A stretch of DNA of 64,000 bases from Gayadomonas joobiniege G7. Lineage in GTDB: Bacteria; Pseudomonadota; Gammaproteobacteria; Enterobacterales; Alteromonadaceae. The position numbers were made by a program, and so were the translations under genes. The notes beneath the pieces were generated by a model. It was not told the DNA's origin. It saw only the letters and a list, made by a program, of their open reading frames with translations, and ran no database searches. The stretch is taken from the NCBI RefSeq assembly GCF_000300815.1, contig NZ_AMRX01000001.1, forward strand, positions 124,001-188,000, in the 5' to 3' direction. Below are positions 1 to 9,050 of the stretch, piece after piece. The first letter of the stretch is position 1, and the number at the start of each line of letters is the position of its first letter.

Positions 1-1
1 G

Positions 2-1336
2 GTTAATAATATGGGCGGCGGCACAGCTCGTGAGAACATCCGAGGGATACAAGATTACCTCAATAACGAAGGTGCTGTATTGATTTTCCCAGCCGGTGAA
101 GTCTCTCGGTTAAAACCTATTGGTATTCGCGATAGCAAGTGGAACGGCGGTTTTTTAAAGTTTGCTAAAGCGACTCATTCACCAATTTTGCCTATTCATG
201 TTAGTGGCAAAAACTCTACATCATTTTATTTGTTATCTATGATGTACAAACCACTTTCAACACTGTTTTTAGTTAAAGAAATGTTCCGCCAACAAGATAA
301 AAATATGCCTGTGAAAGTTGGCGAATTAATTCCTTATGACGGTTTTAAAGGGTTACAGCTAAACAACAAAGAGCAAATCCGCTTATTCCAACGCCACTTA
401 TACCGTATCGGCAAGCAAAAAAAAGGCTGTTTTGCGACTGAGTCAGCAATTGCTCGAGCTGAAAACCGAGACGAATTAAAAGCTGCACTTAAAAAGTGTA
501 TGCATCTGGGTCACACCAGTGATAATAAAGATATCTATTTATATCGCTTTACCGATAGTTCACCTGTAATGAGAGAAATAGGCCGTTTGCGAGAAGTCGC
601 GTTTCGGGCTGTTGGTGAAGGCAGTGGTAAACGCAGAGATATTGATAAATACGACGCTTATTATGAACACTTAATTTTATGGGACGAAAAAGACGCTGAA
701 ATAGTGGGTGCTTATCGCCTTGGTGATACCCAAAAAATTGTTTCTGAATATGGTCAAAATAGCCTCTATACAGACTCTTTATTTAATTATGCTGAGCAAA
801 TGGAAGTGTATTTAACACGCGGGTTGGAGCTTGGCCGCAGTTTTGTGCAGCCTAAATATTGGGGTCGCCGTAGCTTAGACTATTTATGGTATGGTATTGG
901 TGCTTATTTACGCCAGCACCCTGAAATTCGCTATTTGTTCGGCCCAGTTAGCATGAGCAACAGTATGCCCAAGGCGGCCAAAGATCTCATGGTGTACTTT
1001 TACAAATTGCACTTTCAAAAAAATACCGAAATTGCTCGCCATAAACAACCATACCAGATCCCCAATGATACGGTTTCTGCGTTAAAAGAAGAGTTTACTG
1101 GAGAGAGTTACAAAGAAGACTTTGTAAAGCTTAAATCTATGTTAGCCAATATGGGCACAAGCATCCCAACCTTGTACAAACAATATAGTGAGCTTTGTGA
1201 TGATGGTGGGGTTGAGTTTTTAGATTTTGGTGTTGATCCTGATTTTGCTGACTGTATTGATGGTTTGGTACTTGTTGATATTCAGAAACTTAAAGACAAT
1301 AAAAAAGCCCGTTATCTAGGCACTGATGGCGAATAA
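2..1336 (+). CDS. Acyltransferase/GNAT fusion protein, 5'-truncated by the window edge
   Basis: The frame is open to the first bases of the window, so the start lies upstream and the ATG at 11 is probably internal. The visible N-terminal part carries FPAGEVSR, which looks like the third block of PlsC/LPLAT acyltransferases; the HX4D block must be outside the window. From about residue 180 the protein resembles the OlsB/hemolysin-like GNAT N-acyltransferases (LREVAFRAVGEGSGKR, then a region with YYEHLIL and VGAYRLG). The combination suggests acyl transfer to a lipid or amino-lipid at the inner face of the cytoplasmic membrane; the substrate cannot be read from sequence. A strong terminator follows directly, so this is the last gene of its transcript. 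Confidence 0.75.
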   Translation, partial: VNNMGGGTARENIRGIQDYLNNEGAVLIFPAGEVSRLKPIGIRDSKWNGGFLKFAKATHSPILPIHVSGKNSTSFYLLSMMYKPLSTLFLVKEMFRQQDKNMPVKVGELIPYDGFKGLQLNNKEQIRLFQRHLYRIGKQKKGCFATESAIARAENRDELKAALKKCMHLGHTSDNKDIYLYRFTDSSPVMREIGRLREVAFRAVGEGSGKRRDIDKYDAYYEHLILWDEKDAEIVGAYRLGDTQKIVSEYGQNSLYTDSLFNYAEQMEVYLTRGLELGRSFVQPKYWGRRSLDYLWYGIGAYLRQHPEIRYLFGPVSMSNSMPKAAKDLMVYFYKLHFQKNTEIARHKQPYQIPNDTVSALKEEFTGESYKEDFVKLKSMLANMGTSIPTLYKQYSELCDDGGVEFLDFGVDPDFADCIDGLVLVDIQKLKDNKKARYLGTDGE

Positions 1337-1342
1337 TAGTTA

Positions 1343-1378
1343 AAAAGTCGCGTCCGTTAGGCGCGACTTTTACTTTTT
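1343..1378 (+). terminator. Rho-independent terminator after the acyltransferase gene
   Basis: A ten-base-pair stem (AAAAGTCGCG at 1343-1352 with CGCGACTTTT at 1362-1371) closes a nine-base loop and is followed by TACTTTTT. It starts seven bases after the stop codon. Confidence 0.85.
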
Positions 1379-1530
1379 ACGCAAGTTAAATTAATCCAAA
1401 CCTCTCAAACCTTCGTTATATAGTTATTTTAAAGCGTTTTTTGCCGCACAATTAACATTTTTGCGGCGATAACTTGCCACTATAAGCGTGAAAATGCGAA
1501 TATAACCCATTAAATAAAATTGCTGTAAAC

Positions 1531-2274
1531 ATGGAAATGAAAACCTTGAAATACATGATGTTAATACCGTTTGCTCTGTTGCATACCGGTTGTGCGAGTT
1601 TTTTTCAGGCTCAACATGAAGAACAAAAAGCTGAACTTAACAAATTATCAAACCAAATAACCGCCTGCTATACATACCATAATAAACAGCTGAGCGATCT
1701 ACAATACAGTGACCAACAACTGCAGCAGTCACTTGTCCAGCTTAATCAAACTCAGCAACAGATACTAAAAAAGATAAAACAACCTAAAGTCACTCAGCCA
1801 ACCTATACAGAGTGTAAAAAACCATCTTATGAGGTGGATGGTAAGGTAATATTGGGCATGGCTGAATGGGTTTATTTTCCTGAGCTAGACAGGCACTTCA
1901 AAGCCCGAGTAGATTCTGGCGCCACCACTTCATCAATCAGCGCCAAAAACATACAAAAGTTCGAACGTGACGGCGATAACTGGGTGCGCTTTGATATGAT
2001 CCACACAGATACGGGCCTAGAAGAAACCTTAGAAGCGCCAGTTGTTAGAAAGGTTCGTATCCGCCAGGCCTCAGCCGACGAAACAGAACGCCGTTTAGTG
2101 GTTGAGCTTAACCTTTATTTAGGTAAACAGCTAAAACAAAAAGCCGAATTTACCTTAGCAGATCGCAGTGAGATGAACTTTCCAGTGTTGCTAGGACGTG
2201 AATTTTTGCGTGACGTCTCTTTAATTGACGTTGGTCAGTCGTATTTACACGACAAATATTCTAACGAACAATAA
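1531..2274 (+). CDS. Retropepsin-like 'ATP-dependent zinc protease' family lipoprotein (DUF785 type)
   Basis: About 247 aa. The N-terminus looks like a lipoprotein signal (hydrophobic stretch ending LLHTGC, Cys about 21), although His at the -3 position of the lipobox is unusual. Residues about 30-85 are Gln/Lys-rich and probably coiled coil. The C-terminal half carries ARVDSGATTSSISA, the Asp-Ser-Gly active-site signature of retropepsin-fold aspartic proteases, and GREFLRDV near the end. The family's database name mentions ATP and zinc, but the motif points to an aspartic peptidase. It precedes a transglutaminase-like membrane protein and an ATP-grasp ligase, a gene trio I recall as conserved in gammaproteobacteria. 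The start may be 1531 or the in-frame ATG at 1537; neither has a clear ribosome binding site. Confidence 0.75.
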   Translation: MEMKTLKYMMLIPFALLHTGCASFFQAQHEEQKAELNKLSNQITACYTYHNKQLSDLQYSDQQLQQSLVQLNQTQQQILKKIKQPKVTQPTYTECKKPSYEVDGKVILGMAEWVYFPELDRHFKARVDSGATTSSISAKNIQKFERDGDNWVRFDMIHTDTGLEETLEAPVVRKVRIRQASADETERRLVVELNLYLGKQLKQKAEFTLADRSEMNFPVLLGREFLRDVSLIDVGQSYLHDKYSNEQ

Positions 2275-2287
2275 TCGGGGCTTTATT

Positions 2288-3820
2288 ATGCAACATTCCC
2301 GCTGGCGCTTTCATGCCCTTATCTTTATCTTGTTTTTTAGTGGCTTATTGCTCTCTATTTTTCGCCACATTGAATACCAGGTGCCTTGGTTACCAGGTGA
2401 AAGCCTAACGACCTGGTCGTTAGAGGCCAGAGTTGAATTATTGGCTGGTGATGATCCCGTATCAGTGCGCTTGGCGCGACCAACCGACCAGCCTGGTTTT
2501 ACCCGTATCAACGAATCAACTGCTTCACCTGGTTTTGGCGTTGTTTATCAAAATACGCCAGATCGTATCGAGTGGACTAAACGCAGTGCAACCGGTACAC
2601 AAACATTGTTCTACCGCACAGAATTTTTAGTTGATAACGCTCAAACTGGGAGCGAGCCACCCGCCCCGAGTTTACCCACAGTGGTTTGGCAAGAGCCTTA
2701 TAACACAGCAGCAGAGCAATTATTACAAAGTGTGCACGCCCGTTCTGCTGACCCTATTAGTTTTGCACAGCAATTATTTTTAACACTAAAACAGAAAGAT
2801 AACCCAACTGGACAGAACATCTCCTTATTAAAAAACGCCCAACCAGACAGTGCGACATTAGCCGTAAAACTATTAAACCAAGCAGAGATCAAAGCCGCGA
2901 CCATTCGTGCACTAAGGCTTGAAGATGGTCGTCGGCGACAACAACTCGTCCCATTGATTCGGGTTTGGGTAAGTGATAACAAGAGTGTCATTTTTGATCC
3001 TCGAAGCGGTCAACAAGGATTGCCCGAAAATCACATCATTTGGCAATCAGCTGGTTTGCCTTTGTTAGAAGTTATCGGTGGTGAAAACTCAAGTGTCAAT
3101 TTTGCAATCATTCGCCAACAAGAAAGTATTACAGGTGCTGTGCGTGCACAACACGATAATTCACATGATTTAATTAATTTTTCAATTCATAGTTTACCGC
3201 TAGAAGAACAGGCGTTGTTTAAAACCATTTTATTATTGCCTGTAGGTGCACTCGTAGTCTGTTTATTACGAATTTTAGTTGGTTTACGAACTTCCGGAAC
3301 TTTTATGCCAGTATTGATCGCCCTGGCGTTTATACAAACTTCGTTAGTTACAGGTTTAGTTGGCTTTTTATTGATTGTTTTTACCGGTTTAATGCTCCGC
3401 GGCTACCTATCTCAGCTTAACCTGCTATTGGTTGCACGGATTTCAGCCGTCATTATTAGTGTTATTGCTATCATCTCCTTGTTTAGTTTGGTCAGTTACC
3501 AAGTTGGTTTAAGTGAAGGCCTTAAAGTTACCTTCTTCCCTATGATTATTTTATCCTGGACGATAGAGCGAATGTCAATTTTGTGGGAAGAAGAAGGGAC
3601 CAAAGAGGTCATGATCCAAGGTGGTGGAAGCTTGTTAACTGCGATCATTGCTTATCTGGCAATGACCAATGAATGGGTTCGCCATTTAACTTTTAACTTT
3701 TTAGGGATGCAGCTGATCTTGTTGTCCTTTATTTTGGCACTTGGCAACTATACTGGCTACCGTTTGTTCGAGTTATTCCGCTTTAAAAGCATGGTCAAGG
3801 ACAAACAAAATGCTAACTAA
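2288..3820 (+). CDS. Inactive-transglutaminase/7TM membrane protein (UUP1 type)
   Basis: About 510 aa from the ATG at 2288, which has GGGG at 2277-2280; a longer frame from 2225 overlaps the previous gene and is not preferred. One N-terminal membrane segment (about residues 8-28) is followed by a roughly 280-residue periplasmic part that matches the transglutaminase-like domain family usually called inactive. Six or so hydrophobic segments then run from about residue 315 to 495. The gene lies 13 bases after the retropepsin-like lipoprotein and overlaps the ATP-grasp gene by 11 bases, so the three are almost certainly co-translated. It may present or sense a peptide in the periplasm. Function is inferred from family and context only. 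Confidence 0.75.
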   Translation: MQHSRWRFHALIFILFFSGLLLSIFRHIEYQVPWLPGESLTTWSLEARVELLAGDDPVSVRLARPTDQPGFTRINESTASPGFGVVYQNTPDRIEWTKRSATGTQTLFYRTEFLVDNAQTGSEPPAPSLPTVVWQEPYNTAAEQLLQSVHARSADPISFAQQLFLTLKQKDNPTGQNISLLKNAQPDSATLAVKLLNQAEIKAATIRALRLEDGRRRQQLVPLIRVWVSDNKSVIFDPRSGQQGLPENHIIWQSAGLPLLEVIGGENSSVNFAIIRQQESITGAVRAQHDNSHDLINFSIHSLPLEEQALFKTILLLPVGALVVCLLRILVGLRTSGTFMPVLIALAFIQTSLVTGLVGFLLIVFTGLMLRGYLSQLNLLLVARISAVIISVIAIISLFSLVSYQVGLSEGLKVTFFPMIILSWTIERMSILWEEEGTKEVMIQGGGSLLTAIIAYLAMTNEWVRHLTFNFLGMQLILLSFILALGNYTGYRLFELFRFKSMVKDKQNAN

Positions 3821-4751
3821 CCCATTTGCATTAGCCCGCATGGGCATCCTTGGCATGAACGAACGCAACATTTGTTATATCTCTAAATATAACAAACGCC
3901 GTCATTTTCCACTGGTAGATGACAAGCTCAAAACCAAAAAACTGCTGATGAATTCCGATATCCATGTACCTGAGTTATTAGCCACGATTAAACATCAGTT
4001 TGATGTCAGAAACCTGTTTCAGCATCTGCCTAAAACAGGTGGTTTTGTCATTAAACCGTCTAAGGGCAGTGGCGGTAAGGGAATCTTAGTGGTTCAGGAA
4101 AACCATCAAACTGAGTTTGTAAAACCCAGTGGGCAAAGTTTGCAAATCGATCATTTACAGCACCATTGTTCTAATATTCTAGCCGGTTTGTATAGCCTAG
4201 GTGGCAAACCCGATGTCGCTATCATTGAACGCTTAATTAACTTTGATCAGCTATTTGCTGATTACAGTTTTGAAGGTGTGCCAGATATTCGAGTGATCAT
4301 CTTTCAAGGTTACCCTGTTATGGCCATGATGCGACTTTCGACAGAAGCGTCGGATGGTAAAGCTAATTTACATCAAGGTGCCGTTGGGGTTGGCTTAGAT
4401 TTAAAAAACGGTCAGGCGTTACATGCAGTGCAATTCGGTGAGCCTATCAGTCATCATCCGGATACCGGACAAAACCTAAAAGAGCTGAAAGTGCCCGACT
4501 GGACCTCTTTATTAGAGTTAGCGGCGAAGTGTTATGAAAGAACAGAGCTTGGTTATTTAGGCGCTGATATAGTACTGGATGTAAAACATGGTCCTTTATT
4601 ATTAGAACTCAATGCCAGACCGGGCTTATCAATTCAAATTGCGAATGGTTGCGGTCTTAAACCTCGCCTCAAATTAGTCGAAAAACAAACGCTTACTCGG
4701 ACACCAGCCGAGCGGGTAAAATTTAGTCAAACAGAAATGGCCCTTCTTTAA
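3810..4751 (+). CDS. RimK-like ATP-grasp ligase (alpha-L-glutamate ligase-like)
   Basis: 313 aa. The ATG at 3810 is preceded by AAGG (3797-3800) and overlaps the end of the membrane-protein gene, which fits translational coupling; an upstream in-frame ATG at 3741 lies deep inside that gene. ATP-grasp features are clear: a glycine-rich nucleotide loop IKPSKGSGGKGI near residue 95 and the metal-binding end LLLELNARPGLS near residue 275. Such enzymes join an amino acid or peptide to a carboxylate using ATP. With a periplasmic protease and a transglutaminase-like transporter as partners, it may make or modify a small peptide. The substrate is unknown. A hairpin overlaps its stop codon. Confidence 0.8.
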   Translation: MLTNPFALARMGILGMNERNICYISKYNKRRHFPLVDDKLKTKKLLMNSDIHVPELLATIKHQFDVRNLFQHLPKTGGFVIKPSKGSGGKGILVVQENHQTEFVKPSGQSLQIDHLQHHCSNILAGLYSLGGKPDVAIIERLINFDQLFADYSFEGVPDIRVIIFQGYPVMAMMRLSTEASDGKANLHQGAVGVGLDLKNGQALHAVQFGEPISHHPDTGQNLKELKVPDWTSLLELAAKCYERTELGYLGADIVLDVKHGPLLLELNARPGLSIQIANGCGLKPRLKLVEKQTLTRTPAERVKFSQTEMALL

Positions 4752-4763
4752 AAGGAAAGGGCC
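4739..4763 (+). terminator. Hairpin overlapping the stop codon of the ATP-grasp gene
   Basis: GGCCCTT (4739-4745) pairs with AAGGGCC (4757-4763) across the TAA stop. There is no good T-run after it, so it could be a weak terminator or an RNA end structure. Confidence 0.4.
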
Positions 4764-4890
4764 CACTTCTCTCGTTCAACAGATCCTCACATCAATTAAT
4801 GCTGTTTAAAAAGTTTTTATTGACCAGGCCGCTGCAAATATATTGTTTTAAATCAACGGCCAGCCGATTAGACTTTTTGTTTAATCTGTA

Positions 4891-7332
4891 TTACTCGGGT
4901 TGAGGAAAAAACTTCTTGCAACCACCACCAGCCACATCACTGGCGGTCCGTAAAACGCTTGATAGCGGGCTAGTAACAGCACCACTGGTGGTATTAAACA
5001 GCACGTCACGAACTTTTGAAAAAGGACCATCTAATTTTTGCTGTACTGGCGCGCAGCCGTCCTCTTTTAATAAACCAAACTTAAAATCTTTAAACGCATT
5101 ATTGACCAGATCTATGCCACCATAAAAACCTAAATGGTTATCTTGGGTTTTGATGCGTGTATTGGCAATTTTCACGACACTTTGATTAATTTGGCCATGC
5201 ACCTCTATCTGCTCTACTTTTGTTGAGCCTTTTAACTGCATTGCCCCTGAACCTAATTGGACAAATTGCATGGCAATCATACCGACTGGTCCTGTCACTA
5301 AAAAGGTTCCAATATCGAACAATGAGGTTTCTTGACTGGCTTTAAAACCATCTAAAATTTTGTCTAATGCTAAACCATTCAAGTTAAAGTCGTCTGTCTT
5401 CAACCAAAACTCACCATTTACACCCGCCGGTAACTCAGCACCTTCATCTAATACAAGATCTGAAGAAAATTCTGCATTTAATAAACCCGTGGGTTTAATT
5501 GGGCTGGACACCAACATAGGTGCCAGCTTATCTAAATTAAGCTGATCTATCTTAGAGATAAGGTTGACTTTAATTTGTTTACCTTGCTGCTGAATATCCC
5601 CGTTTACCAAAGCACTGCCATCGTCTAAAGTCACACTAGCATCGGTTAAGTGAACACCTGCGTCTATGGTATTAGCATTCATCTTTAGATCTTTTAAACG
5701 TGTTTGTAGATACTGAATATTTGCAATATCAACACCTAAATTTGCACCTGGCTTAAAATCGCTTAACTGTTTAATCTGGCCATTTTCTATCAAGGTAAAT
5801 TGATCGGCAAAAAAGTGGATCGGATGCACATCTAACCAGACTTCTTGGGTATTAGGATCAGTGACTTTAACGGTTATATTTTCTAAATGTATCTTTTCAA
5901 TACGCGCCAACCGCACTTTTTCAAGCGCTTCGTTTGTCTTGCTCTCTTGTTGTTCATTGGGCTGACTGTCACTTGCCGCCCCCTCAGTGAGTTCATTATC
6001 GCTGGTTTCACCTTCGCTCTGCTGAGTTTTATTTGTATCGCCTGCCCCCGCACTATTGCTGTCGGTGGTCGATTGAGGGTTTTCTGGCTCAACTGGTTTT
6101 GCCTGCTCAACTTTTACCGCCAGATTTTTAGCCACAAGATCATCTAACACAAAAGCATAAGGCTCAGATAAATTACTATGAGCTTGCATTGACATCTCAC
6201 CCTCAAACGTTTTGAACACTAGCTCATCCAAAAAAAACTCGTCTTTTGCCAACCGACTGGTGAACGATAGATCATCAATTTGATAAGGATCTGCAATGAC
6301 ATGTTCAAGTTGACTTTGCAGGCGAATATTAATCAGATCTTGCCAGCGTTTGGCTTGCAAATTTAACTGAATATCCGATAGTTCAATATCTAGATCTTGA
6401 ACTAAAACGGATTGCTCAGGTATCTCTAAACTCAAATCGTTATTGTTAAAATGCATATCGCCAATTGCGAGTTCAAATGGCAGCGATGGGATCAGAGGGT
6501 TGATATTTTGCGTGCTCGACTGGGCACTATTTTCCGTCACCAGATCTGATTCTTCAACGAAATTTTTATTATCATCTGTCGGCGAAATTCGCTGTACAAA
6601 CTTAATCAATGATGCTGAGTTATTAAGTTTAGTTAGGCTCAGGAGAGGCTTTTGTGAACCACTTTGCAAGTTTGCCGCGAGCTCTGTTTTGGTAAATTGT
6701 GCAATTAATTGCTGCTGCTCATTGTTTTGTTCAAACTCGACTTTTTCCAATATCACGACCACATGCCCCACCAAAGCATTAAGATCAAAAGGAAAAATAG
6801 GTGATAACTGCCAGTCGGAGAGCTCGATGCTGGCTTCATTAATTTGGATAGATTCAGCGGCAGTGTTAAAATCAACATCAAACGAACGAACGGCAAAATA
6901 GTCAAGCTCAGCAGTCGAAAAATAGCTCTCGTCATCCTGCTCGTTGCCACTGTCTTTTACAGCGGGTGGCAAGTTATTTTGTAACGATTGCAGTCCTTTT
7001 TGTGAACCTTTAACTTTTAAACCAGTTAAAATCAAGCTATCAACATCGACAGTACCAGACAGTAATGCTTGCCAATTTAAATTTAAGTCTAGTTTTTCCA
7101 GCAAAATGGTATCACCATACTCATCCTGCCACTTAATGTCTGTCAACATTAATTGCCCTGGCGCCAACAATTTATGTTCAACCTTACCAATCTGAACTGT
7201 AAACGGATAAGGTTTTAGCGCATCAGAAACTAACTTATTAGTGACTCCAGTACGATCAAATAGATAGTCAAAGGTGACAATTGATATCATTAAAAAAAGG
7301 ACGACCGCTAAACTGATCCGTGCAAAACGCAT
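4891..7332 (-). CDS. AsmA family protein
   Basis: 813 aa. One N-terminal membrane anchor (about residues 6-24) is followed by a long periplasmic beta-rich region typical of AsmA-family proteins, which are thought to bridge inner and outer membranes and help move phospholipids. The N-terminal AsmA part and the C-terminal AsmA_2-like part (from about residue 600, including LLNAEFSSDL and NGEFWLKTDD) are separated by a hydrophilic low-complexity insert at about residues 405-470, rich in Glu, Gln, Ser, Thr and Asn. Two cysteines close to the C-terminus (near DGCAP and GGGCKK) could form a disulfide. It lies 22 bases downstream of fxsA on the same strand, so the two probably share a transcript. 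Confidence 0.8.
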   Translation of the reverse strand: MRFARISLAVVLFLMISIVTFDYLFDRTGVTNKLVSDALKPYPFTVQIGKVEHKLLAPGQLMLTDIKWQDEYGDTILLEKLDLNLNWQALLSGTVDVDSLILTGLKVKGSQKGLQSLQNNLPPAVKDSGNEQDDESYFSTAELDYFAVRSFDVDFNTAAESIQINEASIELSDWQLSPIFPFDLNALVGHVVVILEKVEFEQNNEQQQLIAQFTKTELAANLQSGSQKPLLSLTKLNNSASLIKFVQRISPTDDNKNFVEESDLVTENSAQSSTQNINPLIPSLPFELAIGDMHFNNNDLSLEIPEQSVLVQDLDIELSDIQLNLQAKRWQDLINIRLQSQLEHVIADPYQIDDLSFTSRLAKDEFFLDELVFKTFEGEMSMQAHSNLSEPYAFVLDDLVAKNLAVKVEQAKPVEPENPQSTTDSNSAGAGDTNKTQQSEGETSDNELTEGAASDSQPNEQQESKTNEALEKVRLARIEKIHLENITVKVTDPNTQEVWLDVHPIHFFADQFTLIENGQIKQLSDFKPGANLGVDIANIQYLQTRLKDLKMNANTIDAGVHLTDASVTLDDGSALVNGDIQQQGKQIKVNLISKIDQLNLDKLAPMLVSSPIKPTGLLNAEFSSDLVLDEGAELPAGVNGEFWLKTDDFNLNGLALDKILDGFKASQETSLFDIGTFLVTGPVGMIAMQFVQLGSGAMQLKGSTKVEQIEVHGQINQSVVKIANTRIKTQDNHLGFYGGIDLVNNAFKDFKFGLLKEDGCAPVQQKLDGPFSKVRDVLFNTTSGAVTSPLSSVLRTASDVAGGGCKKFFPQPE

Positions 7333-7354
7333 TTTCTGCTCCTATAAAATTTCA

Positions 7355-7828
7355 TTAATTATCGTCTTTGCGTTCCCATTGCCCTTCAATAACTTCGTTT
7401 TGCTGTTTACGCTCTTTTGAATAATAATTTTGCTCGCTACCATAAACATTCTGAGATTGGGCAACAAACACTTTATGGCCGACCTGTGCCATCACAACTT
7501 TGGCTAATGGTTTACGCGTTAACGGTAATGTTAAGAGTAGACCGAAAATGTCAGTAATAAAACCAGGGGTTACTAACAATATGCCAGCCACTAAAATCAT
7601 TAGACCTTCAGTTAATGACTCTGCTGGTAACACCCCTTGACTCGCTTTTTTCTGAATTTCGGCTAAAGTCGCTAAACCTTGATTTCGCACAAGGTGGGCA
7701 CCAGCTAGCGCGGTCAAGATGACAATAAAAAACGTATTCCAACCACCAATGAGATCGCCAACATGCAGTAACACGGCAATTTCAGCGATAGGCAGAACGA
7801 TAAATAAAAAAAATAATTTAAAAGACAT
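7355..7828 (-). CDS. fxsA: FxsA family inner-membrane protein
   Basis: 157 aa. The N-terminal 110 residues match FxsA: a first membrane helix with FIVLPIAEIAVL, a second near residue 35, the segment HLVRNQGLATL, and a helical pair around ILLVTPGFITDIFG. FxsA is a small cytoplasmic-membrane protein known in E. coli for overcoming F-plasmid exclusion of phage T7; its normal role is unclear. The C-terminal 40 residues are polar and variable, as usual for the family. It is the first gene of a two-gene unit with the AsmA-family gene. The 276-base gap to the divergent aroQ is AT-rich and must hold promoters for both directions, but I could not fix one. Confidence 0.85.
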   Translation of the reverse strand: MSFKLFFLFIVLPIAEIAVLLHVGDLIGGWNTFFIVILTALAGAHLVRNQGLATLAEIQKKASQGVLPAESLTEGLMILVAGILLVTPGFITDIFGLLLTLPLTRKPLAKVVMAQVGHKVFVAQSQNVYGSEQNYYSKERKQQNEVIEGQWERKDDN

Positions 7829-8104
7829 AAGTATCCTGTTGTACTCACTGATTAAAATTTAGATCAAAAAAACGTTAACAAGTTCACTTTTTTAAAAGCT
7901 TTTGCTTAATCTAATCCGTGCTGCCAAATTCGGTAAAAAGCAGGTTAAATATCCACTAAAAGTCGATTAAAACGAATTATTTAGAATTTTTTTGATTTTT
8001 GATTTCAAATTAATGATATTTCTTCTATGATTAACGGCAAAATGTAACTTAACAGCATTTTCTCAGATTTTTCTTCGAATAACCTGGATAAAAAGACAGT
8101 TTTA

Positions 8105-8563
8105 ATGCAAAACAAAAAATTTAAAGTGCTTTTGTTAAACGGCCCTAACCTAAATATGTTAGGAAAACGTGAACCTGAAATATACGGCAGCACTAGCCTC
8201 GCCGAAATAGTTTCTCAGCTAACAGATAAAGCGTCAGCTTTAAATATAGAGCTGATCCACCAGCAGTCCAACGCCGAATTTCAATTGATTGATATACTGC
8301 ATCAACACTTTGGCCAGTTAGATTATATCATTATTAATCCGGCTGCGTTTACTCATACCAGCGTTGCATTAAGAGACGCCATCTTATCTGTCTCTGTCCC
8401 TTGCATTGAAGTTCATTTATCTAATATTCACAAGCGCGAAGCTTTTCGCCATCATTCATACTTTTCTGACATCGCCGAAGCCGTTATTTGCGGTTTGGGC
8501 AGTCAGGGATATTTTTACGCGCTTGATGCCGTGCATCAAGCTTTAAACCATGAGTCACACTAG
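8105..8563 (+). CDS. aroQ: Type II 3-dehydroquinate dehydratase
   Basis: 152 aa, normal for the family. It dehydrates 3-dehydroquinate to 3-dehydroshikimate in the cytoplasm, the third step of the shikimate pathway. The active-site blocks are all present: [20 protein letters not shown] (flexible loop with Arg and Tyr), NPAAFTHTS, the catalytic-His region [13 protein letters not shown], and [11 protein letters not shown]. It stands 18 bases before accB, the aroQ-accB-accC order found in many gammaproteobacteria, so the three probably form one operon. The ribosome binding site before the ATG at 8105 is weak. Confidence 0.96.
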   Translation: MQNKKFKVLLLNGPNLNMLGKREPEIYGSTSLAEIVSQLTDKASALNIELIHQQSNAEFQLIDILHQHFGQLDYIIINPAAFTHTSVALRDAILSVSVPCIEVHLSNIHKREAFRHHSYFSDIAEAVICGLGSQGYFYALDAVHQALNHESH

Positions 8564-8581
8564 ATTAAAGAGAGAAAGACA

Positions 8582-9040
8582 ATGGCAATGGATATTCGCA
8601 AAGTTAAAAAACTAATCGAATTAGTAGAAGAATCAGGCATCTCTGAATTAGAGATCACCGAAGGTGAAGAGTCTGTTCGTATTAGCCGAGCTGCACCTGT
8701 GGCAAATTTTGCCCAGCCAGTTGCTGCACAACCAATCTCAGCGCCAGCGCCGGCAGCGCCAATTGCTGAAGCGGCCACAGCCGCACCAGCCGCTGCCGAA
8801 GAAGCCGGACACCAGGTTAAATCACCTATGGTGGGTACATATTACGCAGCACCAAAACCTGGAGCAGCTGATTTTGTCAGTGAAGGTGACAGCGTCAACA
8901 TCGGTGATACTCTTTGTATCATTGAAGCGATGAAAATGATGAACGAAATCACAGCTGACAAAGCAGGTACAGTGAAAAAGATTATGGTACAAAATGGCGA
9001 TGCGGTTGAGTTTGAACAGCCTCTATTCATCATAGCTTAA
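8582..9040 (+). CDS. accB: Biotin carboxyl carrier protein of acetyl-CoA carboxylase
   Basis: 152 aa. It carries biotin between the biotin carboxylase and carboxyltransferase halves of acetyl-CoA carboxylase in fatty-acid synthesis. The N-terminus ([20 protein letters not shown]) matches E. coli AccB; an Ala/Pro-rich linker spans about residues 45-80, and the C-terminal biotinyl domain has the modification site EAMKMMNEI (Lys about 118). Two in-frame ATGs exist, 8582 and 8588. The purine-rich AAAGAGAGAAAG upstream fits either, but E. coli-like proteins begin at the second. It lies 10 bases before accC. Confidence 0.96.
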   Translation: MAMDIRKVKKLIELVEESGISELEITEGEESVRISRAAPVANFAQPVAAQPISAPAPAAPIAEAATAAPAAAEEAGHQVKSPMVGTYYAAPKPGAADFVSEGDSVNIGDTLCIIEAMKMMNEITADKAGTVKKIMVQNGDAVEFEQPLFIIA

Positions 9041-9050
9041 GGGGTTACCT

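Noticed and set aside
3741-3809. N-terminal extension of the ATP-grasp protein
   Set aside because: It lies within the preceding membrane-protein gene, and the ATG at 3810 has a ribosome binding site and gives the family-like start.
6443-6901. A 152-codon open frame on the plus strand inside the AsmA-family gene
   Set aside because: It is fully antisense to a long well-supported gene, has a cysteine- and serine-rich random-looking product, and lacks a ribosome binding site or known motif.
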